This document shows, piece after piece, positions 19,000 through 28,730 of a stretch of 64,000 bases of DNA. Positions within the stretch are counted from its first letter, which is position 1. Each line of letters opens with the position of its first letter. The stretch is from Thermoguttaceae bacterium (GTDB lineage: Bacteria; Planctomycetota; Planctomycetia; Pirellulales; Thermoguttaceae), in assembly GCA_025060325.1 (NCBI GenBank), contig JANXBW010000018.1, positions 1 through 64,000 of the forward strand, in the 5' to 3' direction. A model generated the notes under the pieces. That model did not search any database. It saw nothing but the letters and a program-made list of their open reading frames with translations, and was not told where the DNA came from. The translations under genes and the position numbers were made by a program.

Positions 19000-19815
19000 A
19001 TGCCGCAGATTGCCATTTTGAACCAAAAAGGCGGCGTCGGGAAAACGACCACCGCCGTTAACTTAGGAGCGGCCCTTGCCGAGCGCGGCTATCGGGTGTG
19101 CCTTGTGGATTTGGATCCTCAAGCACATGCGTCGCTTCACTTGGGGGTCGAGCCTCGGCCGGACGCTAGCTCTGTTTACGACGTCCTGGTGCGGGACATG
19201 CCGCTGGCATCAGTGAGGCGTCAGGTGGGAAAAAATCTTTACCTCGTGCCTTCCCATCTTGATTTAGCGGCTGCAGAGGTTGAGCTTGCAGGGGTAGTTG
19301 GCCGGGAAGTTATCCTCCGTGATAAGCTCCACGAAGATTCGGAGAAATTCGACTTTCTTTTTGTGGACTGCCCGCCATCCCTCGGCATTCTTACCATTAA
19401 TGCCTTGGTCGCGGTGGACGAAATTTTTATTGCGCTCCAGCCGCATTTCTTGGCCCTTCATGGACTAAGTAAGCTTTTGCAAACAATCGACCTGGTGGTC
19501 CGCCGGCTAAATAATCGCTTGCGAGTTACCGGCATCATTCTCTGCATGTACGACGGTACCACCCGACTGGCCGCCGAAGTGGGGCAGGACGTTGAACAAT
19601 TTTTTCGGCAGATGCGAGGTCAGCGAGCCCCATGGTCGGAGGTGCGCGTTTTTCAGACCCGCATCCGACGGAATATCCGTTTGGCCGAAGCACCCAGTTT
19701 TGGTCAGTCGATCCTTGAGTACGCCCCGGACTCGCCCGGGGCACAAGATTATAGACAACTAGCTGAGGAAGTCCTCACTCTGTACGGACTACCGCCCAAC
19801 AAATCAGCCGAATAA
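19000..19815 (+). CDS. ParA/Soj-family Walker-type ATPase (orphan)
   Basis: 271 aa. The deviant Walker A KGGVGKTT (residues 10-17) has the signature lysine. Motif A' is LVDLDPQAHASLHLG and Walker B is FDFLFVDCPPSLG. The C-terminus holds FQTRIRRNIRLAEAPSFG, typical of Soj-like ParA. Proteins of this family position chromosomes, plasmids or large complexes on the nucleoid. No parB-like gene follows: the next same-strand gene encodes a flavodoxin-fold enzyme. It is therefore an orphan ParA, or parB lies elsewhere. A weak hairpin ACACC/GGTGT follows the stop codon. Confidence 0.93.
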   Translation: MPQIAILNQKGGVGKTTTAVNLGAALAERGYRVCLVDLDPQAHASLHLGVEPRPDASSVYDVLVRDMPLASVRRQVGKNLYLVPSHLDLAAAEVELAGVVGREVILRDKLHEDSEKFDFLFVDCPPSLGILTINALVAVDEIFIALQPHFLALHGLSKLLQTIDLVVRRLNNRLRVTGIILCMYDGTTRLAAEVGQDVEQFFRQMRGQRAPWSEVRVFQTRIRRNIRLAEAPSFGQSILEYAPDSPGAQDYRQLAEEVLTLYGLPPNKSAE

Positions 19816-20148
19816 AACACCTATATGCGGTGTCTCGCGAAGCAAGGCCTGCGGCTTCGAACTTAGCCGCCATTCGGGCGATAAGAAGCACTGCGCCCCG
19901 AAAGGGCCAGGCGTTAGGTAAACACTGGCAAGACTAAGGTTTATCCCTCGCGGTACCTTGCGCTTATGTCAACTACGATGAAACGCAAAAATTGGGCATT
20001 TTTCATCTTTCATCACCACGGGATCTATCAGGCGACTAGTTCTTGGTGGCGTGCGGAGGCGTGGGTTAACTAACCTTTGGTAAGCTGTGGGTCCGGAGAC
20101 TGACAGTTTAGCAACCTTGACTAAAGCAACTTGGGACGGAGTCAACGA
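19816..20148. other. Intergenic region between parA and the flavodoxin-fold gene
   Basis: 333 nt. It contains only the short ACACC/GGTGT hairpin right after the parA stop and the GGGACGGA purine run before ATG 20149. No parS-like 16-bp palindrome (TGTTTCACGTGAAACA type) is visible here. Confidence 0.4.
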
Positions 20149-20730
20149 ATGAACGTGCTTGTTGTAATTGGGCATCAGCGGCCGGGTAGCTTCTGTCATG
20201 CAATTGCCGAAACTGTGTGCGAAACTCTCCGTTCGTTGGGACATGCCGTAAACTTCCACGACCTGTATCAAGAACGATTTGACCCGGTGTTGCCGCACGA
20301 GGAGATTCCCAAAGAGGCCGCCCGTCCGACCGTCATCCAGGAACATTGCCGACAACTCCGGCAGGCTGATGGACTGGTGATTGTGCATCCAAATTGGTGG
20401 AGTATGCCACCGGCCATCCTTAAGGGCTGGATTGATCGAGTGTTTTGTCTGGGAGTCGCTTATGAATTCGGCCCGGATGGCCAAGTGATTCAGCATCTGG
20501 CCGGGAAGCGAGCAGTCGTGTTTACGACCTCCAACACGCCCTATGATCTGGAGATGCAGCTTTTTGGCGATCCGCTTGAGAATCTATGGCGAAATTGCAT
20601 CCTCGGCTTCTGCGGGATCACTGACTTTCATCGCCGAAACTTTGGCCCGATCATCACAAGCACCTGGGAAGAGCGCCGCAACTGGCTAGGAGAGGTTCGG
20701 CAGATCATCCAGCAGCGGTTCCCTGCTTGA
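20149..20730 (+). CDS. NAD(P)H oxidoreductase, flavodoxin-like fold (KefF/MdaB type)
   Basis: 193 aa. It begins MNVLVVIGHQRPGSFCHAIAE, where the early G-x-x-x-P-x-S-x region binds FMN phosphate. The middle has HPNWWSMPPAILKGWIDRVF, the hallmark of the NQO1/MdaB/KefF flavodoxin-like family. These enzymes use NAD(P)H to reduce quinones or related acceptors and occur as dimers in the cytosol. ATG 20149 is preferred over a TTG 18 nt upstream because the purine run GGGACGGA lies just before it. The neighbours parA and a HAD hydrolase give no obvious functional link. Confidence 0.9.
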   Translation: MNVLVVIGHQRPGSFCHAIAETVCETLRSLGHAVNFHDLYQERFDPVLPHEEIPKEAARPTVIQEHCRQLRQADGLVIVHPNWWSMPPAILKGWIDRVFCLGVAYEFGPDGQVIQHLAGKRAVVFTTSNTPYDLEMQLFGDPLENLWRNCILGFCGITDFHRRNFGPIITSTWEERRNWLGEVRQIIQQRFPA

Positions 20731-20833
20731 CATGCACCGCAAAGTGACCCCGACGGTGTTGAACAAACCCTGGTTGTGGATGCCGGCTAATTTCGACGAG
20801 ACAAAATAGACAACGTTTCAACCCCATAAAGTC

Positions 20834-21814
20834 CTACGGTGCACCAGCCAGGCCAAGGCAGCTAAGAAGTTGCGTCCAGCTGTGGACGAATATGTCCGCT
20901 TGGGCGTCCGAAGAGGCTTCCCGTTCCGGCAACCGCACATTAAATCGGTCAAGCCCGGCTAGCACTGTGCGCAGTCCGAGCGAATGAGCCGGCACAATGT
21001 CATGCTGCCAATCATTGCCCACATGAAGAACTTCCTCCGGTTGGATGCCGAGTTGCTCGGCTACCTTGAGCGCCCGGAGAAAAATTTGGCGGCCCGGTTT
21101 AGCACATCCTTGTTCCCAGGAAAAAAACACAAGCGCCGGATGGAACCCCAACTCTTCGACTTTGCCACCTAGAAACGCCGGGAAGAGTAACCGACTATAA
21201 AACTGAGCATTACTAATGATGCCCAACTGGTAGCCGTGGATTTTGAGGCTTTGCAAAAGGTCGCTGACTCCGGGCCCTGGGATCACGGGGTTTCGCACAA
21301 CTTCCCACAAAGTCGTCACTCGACGCAGAAGCGTTGGATCCCAGCAAGCCGGTTCGATCTCCCCCGCCTCCGCTAACTCGTGAAAAAGTCCTTCGAAAAC
21401 GTCAACGATATTGATCTCAGGGCAGTCCACGTCCGGGGCCATGCCGGCTTGCTGGGCCACACGGATCGCCTCAGCCAGCCTGCCACTGATACCGGTCATA
21501 TTGCCTCGGCACTTGACGCCGCAGGAGCGAAGGATCTCCGCCAAGGCCGCATCAGCAGCTGGTGAAACCTCCGAGAATCTCTCTGTCCTAACCGACAAAA
21601 AAAGCGTTCCGTAAACGTCGAAAAAGACGAGGCGAATACCCTTAAGGTGACGGAGCTGCGGCGGAGCCTCGGGCGCTTGAAAAGAGCGTGCCCACGTTTG
21701 GGAACGGATGAGCGAAATGAGCTCAGCCTCTTCTTGAGGGGGAATAACTGGGGCGACTGACTTCTCTCCAACGGCCGTGTCCCAGATTGCTCGCTCCACG
21801 TGAGTGCTCGCCAA
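20834..21814 (-). CDS. HAD-superfamily hydrolase
   Basis: 326 aa. HAD motif I is FFDVYGTLF (D-x-Y-G-T), preceded by a non-catalytic N-terminal extension of about 60 residues. A later GIISNAQF provides motif II, CAKPGRQIF the motif III lysine, and EVLHVGNDWQHDIVPAHSLG motif IV with its acidic pair. Family members are phosphatases or dehalogenase-like hydrolases; the substrate is unknown. The first Asp of motif I is followed by Val, and the usual second Asp (DxD) position is Tyr. That occurs in dehalogenase-type and some phosphatase branches. The start is uncertain: TTG at 21814 is the longest option and lacks a good ribosome site. Confidence 0.85.
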   Translation of the reverse strand: MASTHVERAIWDTAVGEKSVAPVIPPQEEAELISLIRSQTWARSFQAPEAPPQLRHLKGIRLVFFDVYGTLFLSVRTERFSEVSPAADAALAEILRSCGVKCRGNMTGISGRLAEAIRVAQQAGMAPDVDCPEINIVDVFEGLFHELAEAGEIEPACWDPTLLRRVTTLWEVVRNPVIPGPGVSDLLQSLKIHGYQLGIISNAQFYSRLLFPAFLGGKVEELGFHPALVFFSWEQGCAKPGRQIFLRALKVAEQLGIQPEEVLHVGNDWQHDIVPAHSLGLRTVLAGLDRFNVRLPEREASSDAQADIFVHSWTQLLSCLGLAGAP

Positions 21815-22244
21815 AAATCTCGGGAAATTCGCGATCTTACGGACCGCTAGTAGAGCTAACTCAAGAAATTATGGCACCAGTCCCCTGACCCTAACGGTGT
21901 TGGGGGGCGAACTTCTTCTATCCGGCGGCGGGGATGCGTTATTCGCACTCGCCCCAGGGGACTGCGAGCGCGTCGCGTAAAAAATCCAAACCGGCACTCA
22001 CCCTTTGACATCGCGAAGGGGTACAGACCACCCCGCTCCGCGACGCGTGCCCGGCCGCGGTGCTCGGAAATTAGCCTGCAAAGGTTCCCCAGCTTATATT
22101 TGCTGATAGGGAGGCGCCAAGCGTCTTCCCAATGACTCGGGCTGCCCAACCGATTCCAAAGCCAAAGAATGGGTGCTGGGCGCTAAATTCCACCTTTACG
22201 AACAGGTCATTCGGCCGGATTCCAAAATGTTGCGGATTTTGGTC
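21815..22244. other. Intergenic region between divergent HAD and HEAT-repeat genes
   Basis: About 430 nt. Minus-strand frames (about 21856-22149) have no recognisable motif. No RNA, repeat or clear promoter is visible. Confidence 0.35.
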
Positions 22245-23687
22245 ATGAATTCCCGTGTGGGTCGGGACTCTGGAATTTGTCCCGAGGGAGGGCAAAGCAC
22301 TTCGACCGCTTGGTTATCCCGGCACACTTTGCCGGCCTGTCGATCCTTCGTGCCTCGAGTCGCCGAAACTGCGATTGCCCTAACCATCCTTCTTTGTGGC
22401 ACTTTGGTTCTGCCTGCTCCGGGGCGAGCCGGCGGGCAAGAGCCGGTTGCTGACCCAGCACAGTCACCCCCTGCTAATGCTACCGCTACCGAGGGTGGGG
22501 TGAGTCCTCCGGGGACAGCCGAACAACCTGCATCTAGCCAAGGGGGGCAAAGCCGGTTTGTCCAATTGAAGCTCAAATCGGGTGTGCAGCTAGTGGCGGC
22601 CCTACTCAATCCTGACGAAGTTCCTCGGAGTTCATTTCGTTTGCTTCTCGAAGAGGGTCTTGAGGTTGTCATCCCCCGAAGTCTGGTGGAGGAGTGGGCT
22701 GCCATCAGGCCGGAAAAAGTTGAGTACGAACGTCGTTGGCCCCAGTCTCCGCCAACTGTGGAGGGGCACTGGGCGATGGCGGAATGGTGCCGAGAGAAAT
22801 CGCTTCTTGCTGAGCGAGATAGGCACCTGCAGCAGATTTTGGAACTCGATCCTAATCATGCGGAGGCCCGGCGTCTGCTGGGATTTGTTTCCCGGGATGG
22901 CCAGTGGACTACACGCGAAGAACTGATGCGGGCCGACGGTTTTGTGCTCTACGGTGGCCGGTGGATGTTGCCGCAAGCCGTCCGCTTGCTTGAACAAGAG
23001 CGGAAGATCAAGGCAGCGCAAGGAGAGTGGAAACAAAAAATTAGTCGGTGGCAAAGCTGGTTAGATACAGGCCGGCAGGGCTTGGCCCGCGAGCAGATTG
23101 CTCAGATCAAAGATCCTTTTGCAGTCGACGCCCTTGTTGACGCGCTGAAGAACGAAAAGCGGGATTGGGCCCGACTTCTTTTTGTTGACGCGCTAGCAAG
23201 AATTGGGACGGCGCGGGCCGAGCAGGCCTTAGCTTATTGCGCCCTTGCCGACCCGGCCGAAGAGGTACGTCTTACCTGCCTGGATCACCTAAAGAAGCGC
23301 CATAGCCGGGCGGTTGTTGACTACTTCATCGGCAAATTGCGAAGTAGCGATAACGTGGAAGTCAACCGGGCGGCCGTCGCGCTCGGAGAGCTGGGTGATC
23401 CATCGGCCATCGGCCCTCTTATCGAAGCCTTGGTGACCACTCATAAGATCAAGATTTCAACCGGTAATCCGGGTCAGATAACAACAAGCTTCGGGACGGG
23501 GGGAACTGGCGTCTCGGTAGGTGGCGGACCAGTGGTGGTCACCCAGGCCGTCCAAAACCGTCAAGTGTTGGACGCACTGGTCAAGTTGACCGGAGGTACC
23601 AACTTCGGCTTTGATCAGGCTCGGTGGCGGGCTTGGTACGCCGCCGAGCGCCGCGCCGACACGCCGGTTAACCCGCGCCGAGACTGA
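22245..23687 (+). CDS. Secreted HEAT-repeat/PBS-lyase-like protein
   Basis: About 480 aa. An N-terminal segment with a hydrophobic run (TAIALTILLCGTLVLPAPG) ending at RAGGQEP looks like a signal peptide. A low-complexity Pro/Ala/Gly stretch follows. The middle contains EIDPNHAEARRLLGF-type TPR-like helices. Residues about 300-420 form HEAT-like repeats (FAVDALVDALKNEKRDWARLL, PAEEVRLTCLDHLKKR, NVEVNRAAVALGELGDPSAIG). A Gly/Val/Thr-rich loop (FGTGGTGVSVGGGPVVV) interrupts the last repeat. The likely role is protein-protein interaction in the envelope; partner unknown. Start uncertain: ATG at 22227 or 22245, or GTG at 22173. Confidence 0.78.
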   Translation: MNSRVGRDSGICPEGGQSTSTAWLSRHTLPACRSFVPRVAETAIALTILLCGTLVLPAPGRAGGQEPVADPAQSPPANATATEGGVSPPGTAEQPASSQGGQSRFVQLKLKSGVQLVAALLNPDEVPRSSFRLLLEEGLEVVIPRSLVEEWAAIRPEKVEYERRWPQSPPTVEGHWAMAEWCREKSLLAERDRHLQQILELDPNHAEARRLLGFVSRDGQWTTREELMRADGFVLYGGRWMLPQAVRLLEQERKIKAAQGEWKQKISRWQSWLDTGRQGLAREQIAQIKDPFAVDALVDALKNEKRDWARLLFVDALARIGTARAEQALAYCALADPAEEVRLTCLDHLKKRHSRAVVDYFIGKLRSSDNVEVNRAAVALGELGDPSAIGPLIEALVTTHKIKISTGNPGQITTSFGTGGTGVSVGGGPVVVTQAVQNRQVLDALVKLTGGTNFGFDQARWRAWYAAERRADTPVNPRRD

Positions 23688-23688
23688 G

Positions 23689-23709
23689 CACCGCGCGGTG
23701 TATGTTTTT
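23689..23709 (+). terminator. Probable intrinsic terminator after the HEAT-repeat gene
   Basis: The palindrome CACCGCGCGGTG begins two bases after the stop codon and is followed by TATGTTTTTC. The stem is short (CACC/GGTG around a GCGC loop), so efficiency is uncertain. Confidence 0.5.
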
Positions 23710-23797
23710 CTTGCCGCCGGAAGCAACTGCTTACCAGCTTACAGGCCGGGCGTGAAAAGCCTTCGCAATTCCTTGATCGCCCCCTGGAACGCGCAAA

Positions 23798-25168
23798 CTA
23801 CTCTCGCTTCCTCCCCCATAGTCGTAACAGGGGCCAAAAACCCCAGTCTTCAAGCCAGGCTGTTAGCCAGATCTGCGTCCGCGGGGGAAGCCAGGACTCG
23901 GAAACGACGGCAATTGCTAGGCGATCCTCCAGGTTAGGACGAAAGATCATGGCTATCAAAAGTGGCAAGTACCACCCTAAGTACAGGCCACCCTGATAAG
24001 GGTGCCACAACTGTACCCCCAAAATCAGCGTTGCGGAACAACTCATCAACGTGCCAAGGTTCTTGTGAGTGGGCCAAAGGGCATAGCTTGCTGCCAAAGC
24101 AATAAAAGTGGCCACAACCGGGATCCGAAAAGCTTGTACACGACCAGACCAGAAACCATCCGCCTGCGGGAGCTTCCAAGCCAGCCAGCCCACAAGCTGG
24201 CGAAAATTCTGCCAAGTGGTCCCGTGATCTGGGACGCCGGCCAAGTACGCAATAAGGGTTGCCACCCACACTGCGACCCACACCACCGGAAGGGCAAGCA
24301 CAAGGCCGAGCACAAACCGCAATAGCCCGCGGCGGAAATAAAAGCTCGTCCACAATGGGATGAGGAAAAACGCGTACCCCATTACCCATCCTGCCGCTCC
24401 CAGGAGCATCCCTGCAAGCATCGGCTGTCTGTAAGCGACCACCGCCCACAACAGAAGGGCCCCCGGCAAGAAATGATCAAGGCGTGGGTTCATTTGGACA
24501 GTATAGGGCAATAGGAGGTAAAGCGAGGCCATTCCCACCGCCGTGTGGATATTCTCGAAGTGAACATGGCCGAGGTAAATAAGTCCGAGCACAATTGACA
24601 GGTGTACAATCACAACCGCCAAGCGAACAAGAAAAATGCTGGCCCGGTGCGGGGCGTTACGGGTGGGCGCCGGGGGAGAGATCCCCTCCCTGGCTTGCTC
24701 ACTGGTCGCTTCCGATACAGCCGGCATTGCTCCCACAAAGCCGAGGCGGTAAAGCAGCGGGCGCTTTAGCCGCACGGCTTCCTCCGGTTGCAAGATACCC
24801 ACCGCCGCCAACTGGGGAATCCTTTCCGAAGCTAATCCACCAATCTGAAAGATAAGCAAAGCAATAGTGGTAAATGTCAATCCACTGGCGTTGAGGTTCG
24901 GCTCCAAGAGCGGTCGGCGAATAAGAAGCGGGTCAAGCAATGCCCGCAAAAGAAACAAAACTGTCAACAAAAAAATGAGTTCGTATCCACCCGAAATCCC
25001 CCGGGAGATCCACAATAGTCCCGGGGACATCGCTATCAAACCTAAGAGGTCAAGGTTCCGAATACTTGCCAAGCGGTAGAACTTGAAGAAGATCCCAATC
25101 GTCAAAAGAGACGATAGGTAAAACCACGTCGCCGGATTGATTTCATATTCGGGAAGTAGTCCCTGCAT
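23798..25168 (-). CDS. Polytopic inner-membrane protein of unknown function
   Basis: 456 aa with about ten hydrophobic segments (for example FYLSSLLTIGIFF, LIFLLTVLFLLRALL, VHLSIVLGLIYLGHVHF, LLRFVLGLVLALPVVWVAVWVA). A soluble loop around residues 150-180 is rich in Pro, Arg and Glu. Conserved-looking motifs are HFENIHTAVGMASLYLLLPY and NPRLDHFLPGALLLW. The layout recalls GT87-like mannosyltransferases or O-antigen-type integral membrane enzymes, but I cannot place it confidently. It points toward the HEAT-repeat gene tail to tail, with the probable terminator between them. Confidence 0.75.
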   Translation of the reverse strand: MQGLLPEYEINPATWFYLSSLLTIGIFFKFYRLASIRNLDLLGLIAMSPGLLWISRGISGGYELIFLLTVLFLLRALLDPLLIRRPLLEPNLNASGLTFTTIALLIFQIGGLASERIPQLAAVGILQPEEAVRLKRPLLYRLGFVGAMPAVSEATSEQAREGISPPAPTRNAPHRASIFLVRLAVVIVHLSIVLGLIYLGHVHFENIHTAVGMASLYLLLPYTVQMNPRLDHFLPGALLLWAVVAYRQPMLAGMLLGAAGWVMGYAFFLIPLWTSFYFRRGLLRFVLGLVLALPVVWVAVWVATLIAYLAGVPDHGTTWQNFRQLVGWLAWKLPQADGFWSGRVQAFRIPVVATFIALAASYALWPTHKNLGTLMSCSATLILGVQLWHPYQGGLYLGWYLPLLIAMIFRPNLEDRLAIAVVSESWLPPRTQIWLTAWLEDWGFWPLLRLWGRKRE

Positions 25169-26145
25169 GGGGTGATTTGGATCCGTTGGCAGGTCTGCCT
25201 TACCAAGTTGCTTGCCGGGGCTTAGGCATGATGTTACGCACAGAGCGTTGAGCCATCCTCCGCCGGGAATACTTGCAGGAAAACCTCAACACGACGGAAG
25301 GAACCGTTGACACGTGGCTTCTCAATAGCCCGCCCGCAAATAACCCCCAATCTCAAGATAATAACCCGGCCGATGGGTACAAGATAGTCGCCACAGCTGG
25401 ATGGGCATCTCATTCTTGGGGACCCCAAAGAAGTGGTAGGGCGGAGAGTTACCCCTGTGCTAATTGGTCGATTGTGCGCCGGCGAAAAACCGATAGTTTC
25501 TGAAGGCTGTCAAGTTTTTGTGTTTGGAAGCTTTGCCCTAGATTCCGCCGTTTGCCTCACAGGTAAAGTAGGAGCTTGCAGAACCGGTAACGGCTTACCT
25601 CTCGGGCCATCAACACTTTGGATGGCGTGCGTCAGAATTCACTAATTCACTGGGCAGTTTATCGAGCAGAAAAGTTAGCCCGGGAAAGTAGGTGATTCGG
25701 GGAAAATTTCTCGCCGCTTGGGGCCGCTTGTGCCACTGGAAAAGCCCCAAGAAAAGACGAACTATCCACGCCTTCCGCGGTCTTGACCCGCACTCGCTTC
25801 TTTTGCCCGTCCAATGCGCAATACCCCGCCGGCATTACCCAAAACGCCACGAATAGCCCTTGTTCAATCGGCTGACCCGACCACCTAAAACTTCACCCCC
25901 AGACCGCGGATAATCCTGGTCGCAGGTCGTTTTGCATTCCCCCCAAAGGTGGCATCCATTTGGATATCATTAGGATCTTTAAAGAATTTCCAGCCCCCTG
26001 CCGAAAATAGCCCCGGACAAGCTGGGTCCAGGCCCAAGCTTGAAGGTGGACTTCTCTCGAGTTTGGTTTTTCACTTGAGAACATCGTCGTCCTTGTCTCC
26101 GCGAGCAGCTTGCTTTTCAGGTACATTTCGAAAGGCCAATCTCGT
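25169..26145. other. Long gene-poor region upstream of the TolC-like gene
   Basis: 977 nt between divergent genes. Small frames on both strands show no recognisable protein motif. I see no tRNA, repeat or riboswitch-like signature. Promoters for both neighbours must lie here. Confidence 0.4.
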
Positions 26146-28608
26146 ATGCGTCGGCACATCAGCGCTTTTTTGCCGGTGATGGTTTCCCTTTTGGCTTTGG
26201 GACTTGGTTGCCGACCGCAACAACCGTTTTTCTTCCGCGAGGATGGGGATCTGTCCCACTACGTGGAGAAGGCCACGGAGATCGAGTACCCCGACGTCGA
26301 AGAACCCAGCTTGGCCGACGCAGCCCTGGCCCAAGCCCCTTTAACGGTGAGCAATCCTGATCCCCAAGAGTACTGGGACTTGTCGCTCGAAGAGGCCATG
26401 CGAATTGCTCTTGCCAACAGCAAGGTTTTTCGGGTGGTGGATCAGCCTCAGAGCTTGCTTGTCAACGGCGACTTCGCCGGTACCGTCTACGACCCTGCCC
26501 TTGCTGAAAGCAATCCGCGTAGTGGACCGGAGGCAGCGCTGGCGGCCTTCGATGCCCAACTTGCCACCAGTTTAATGTTTCAAAAGCATGACACGCCGCA
26601 GAACTCGGCCGCAATCGGCGGTTTTCGGATTCGTCCTCAGGCGTTTCAACAGGACCTCGGCACCTTCCAAATGCAACTGCGGAAAATGCTGGCCACAGGT
26701 GGCACTGTCTCGCTCACCCACCGCGTCATTTACGATTTCAACAATCAGCCTTTTCGTCAACACCCAAGCGACTGGAACGTAGCGGTCGAGGCACAGTTCA
26801 GTCAGCCTCTGTTGCAAGGGAATGGTGTCCGGTTTAATCGGATTGCTGGGCCGGGTTCTCCCCCAGGTATCTATCAGGGTGTCGTCATTGCCCGAATCAA
26901 CACGGATATTTCTCTCACAGACTTCGAGGCTGAGGTCCGCGACCTGGTCTTCGGGGTGGAACGAGCCTATTGGGAGCTCTATTACGCTTACCGCTCGCTT
27001 AATGCCCTTAACCGGGCTTTAGGGGAAGCACTCGACACCTGGCAGAAAGTGCGTGCGGAATACGATGCCGGCAAGGCTTCGATTCAGGACGAGGGCCTAG
27101 CGCGCCACCAATACTTCCTGTTGCGGAGCCTGGCCGAACAGTCGCAGGCCAATTTGTTCCGCCGAGAAGCCTCCCTGCGGTATGTCATGGGTCTTGCGCC
27201 GGCGGATGGACGACTGATTCGCCCAAGCGATGAACCAACCACAGCGAAGTTTGTCTTTGACTGGAATGCGGCGCATGCGGAGGCCCTTGTCCGCTCGGTG
27301 AATTTGCGGCGGCAGCGCTGGCGGGTAAAACAGCGGGAACTTGAGCTAGCGGCGGCGAAGAACCATCTTCTTCCTCGGCTTGATCTGACAGGTGCTTACC
27401 GCTTCCTGGGTCTAGGGGATGAACTGATCGACCCCACGGATGGCAATCCAAATCCCACCGCGAGCGGCAGCGATGCCTACTCCTCCCTTATGAGCGGTGA
27501 CTTCCAGGAATGGGAACTGGGTGTGCAGCTGAGCCTGCCTCTGGGCTTCCGGCGGGAGATGGCGGCCGTCCGACATGCCGAGCTGCAACTTGCTCGCGAT
27601 CGGGCCGTTTTACAGGAGCAAGAATTGGCCCTGGTCCAACTTTTGGCCGACGCATATCGGGCCATGGACGAAAGTTACGTACGAGCGCAGACCAACCTAA
27701 ACCGCCTCTTAGCCGCCCAACGGGAACTTGAGGGTTACAAAGAGCGTGAACGAGTAGGCCTACCGGTCCGCCAAGCTGCGCTTAACTTCATCTTGGATTC
27801 GCAACGGCGTGTAGCCGAGGCAGAGATCGACTACTTCCGGGCTCTTGTTGACTACAACCTGGCAATCGCCAACTTTCACTATCACAAAGGATCGCTCTTG
27901 GAATACAACGGCGTATATTTGGCCGAGGGTCCCTGGCCGCAAAAAGCATACTTTGACGCCCTCCGGCGGGCGCGTGCTCGGGATGCAGCGCTCTACATCG
28001 ACTACGGCTTCACCGAGCCGCCGGTGGTCAGCCGCGGTGCCTACGAGCAACACGCCGGCCTGAGGGCCGCCGGCGTCGAGCTTCCGGACAGGGAGGTAAC
28101 TCTGCCGCCGAAAGCAGAGGAGATCCCGGCGGAAGTAATTCCCACTCCCCCGCCCGAACCAGCTCCGCAGGAAAAACCGGAGGCAGCTAAGCCGGAAACC
28201 GATTCGTCGGTGCCCACCCAGCCAAAAAGCGAGGGAGAAGCACAACCGGCGGCGCCGGCCAATCCGTCAACAGGTGCCGCCACCCAATCACCGCCGAGCA
28301 AACCACTTGCCGGACCGGTGCTTCGGAAACCGGAGAATCACTCAGACGGGCGTTCGAATTCCACGAGTACTGGCTATGACCTAGCCAACTTAGACCTGAC
28401 CGCCTTGGTGGTGGGGGCGCCGAAAAGTGCTACCCAACAAAGTCAAAATGCACGGACCGACACTGGCCAAGCTCTCCCCGCGATAGCTTGGCAAACACCC
28501 CCCGAGCGAAGCCGCGATCAGCAGATTAGTCCCCAATACCCGACGGCTGCTTCCGGGGGGTCGGACAACCGAGGATGGCGACCAATCGGTTCCCAAAGGA
28601 TTGAGTAA
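26146..28608 (+). CDS. TolC-family outer-membrane protein with long Pro/Glu-rich C-terminal tail
   Basis: About 820 aa. A signal peptide with a near-lipobox (LLALGLGCRPQ) is followed by two TolC-like halves. The first includes WDLSLEEAMRIALANSK, the second LRRQRWRVKQRELELAAAKNHLLPRLDLTG. Long amphipathic helices flank each (ERAYWELYYAYRSLNALNRALGEAL; AEIDYFRALVDYNLAIANFHY). It should form a trimeric outer-membrane channel for an efflux or type I secretion system. No inner-membrane pump or adaptor gene is adjacent. After about residue 640 the protein continues for roughly 180 residues of Pro/Glu/Ala/Ser-rich, probably disordered sequence not usual for TolC. ATG 26146 has AAAGG upstream. Confidence 0.88.
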   Translation: MRRHISAFLPVMVSLLALGLGCRPQQPFFFREDGDLSHYVEKATEIEYPDVEEPSLADAALAQAPLTVSNPDPQEYWDLSLEEAMRIALANSKVFRVVDQPQSLLVNGDFAGTVYDPALAESNPRSGPEAALAAFDAQLATSLMFQKHDTPQNSAAIGGFRIRPQAFQQDLGTFQMQLRKMLATGGTVSLTHRVIYDFNNQPFRQHPSDWNVAVEAQFSQPLLQGNGVRFNRIAGPGSPPGIYQGVVIARINTDISLTDFEAEVRDLVFGVERAYWELYYAYRSLNALNRALGEALDTWQKVRAEYDAGKASIQDEGLARHQYFLLRSLAEQSQANLFRREASLRYVMGLAPADGRLIRPSDEPTTAKFVFDWNAAHAEALVRSVNLRRQRWRVKQRELELAAAKNHLLPRLDLTGAYRFLGLGDELIDPTDGNPNPTASGSDAYSSLMSGDFQEWELGVQLSLPLGFRREMAAVRHAELQLARDRAVLQEQELALVQLLADAYRAMDESYVRAQTNLNRLLAAQRELEGYKERERVGLPVRQAALNFILDSQRRVAEAEIDYFRALVDYNLAIANFHYHKGSLLEYNGVYLAEGPWPQKAYFDALRRARARDAALYIDYGFTEPPVVSRGAYEQHAGLRAAGVELPDREVTLPPKAEEIPAEVIPTPPPEPAPQEKPEAAKPETDSSVPTQPKSEGEAQPAAPANPSTGAATQSPPSKPLAGPVLRKPENHSDGRSNSTSTGYDLANLDLTALVVGAPKSATQQSQNARTDTGQALPAIAWQTPPERSRDQQISPQYPTAASGGSDNRGWRPIGSQRIE

Positions 28609-28730
28609 GGCGGTAGCCAGCAAGCAGACCGACCGCAACTGTCTTCCGCTTTCTTTCGCCCGGCTATGCCAAGCTGGTGTCACAGCTGTCAACAAAAACG
28701 GAAAGAAATCTGCTTGCGGGACAAATAGCC

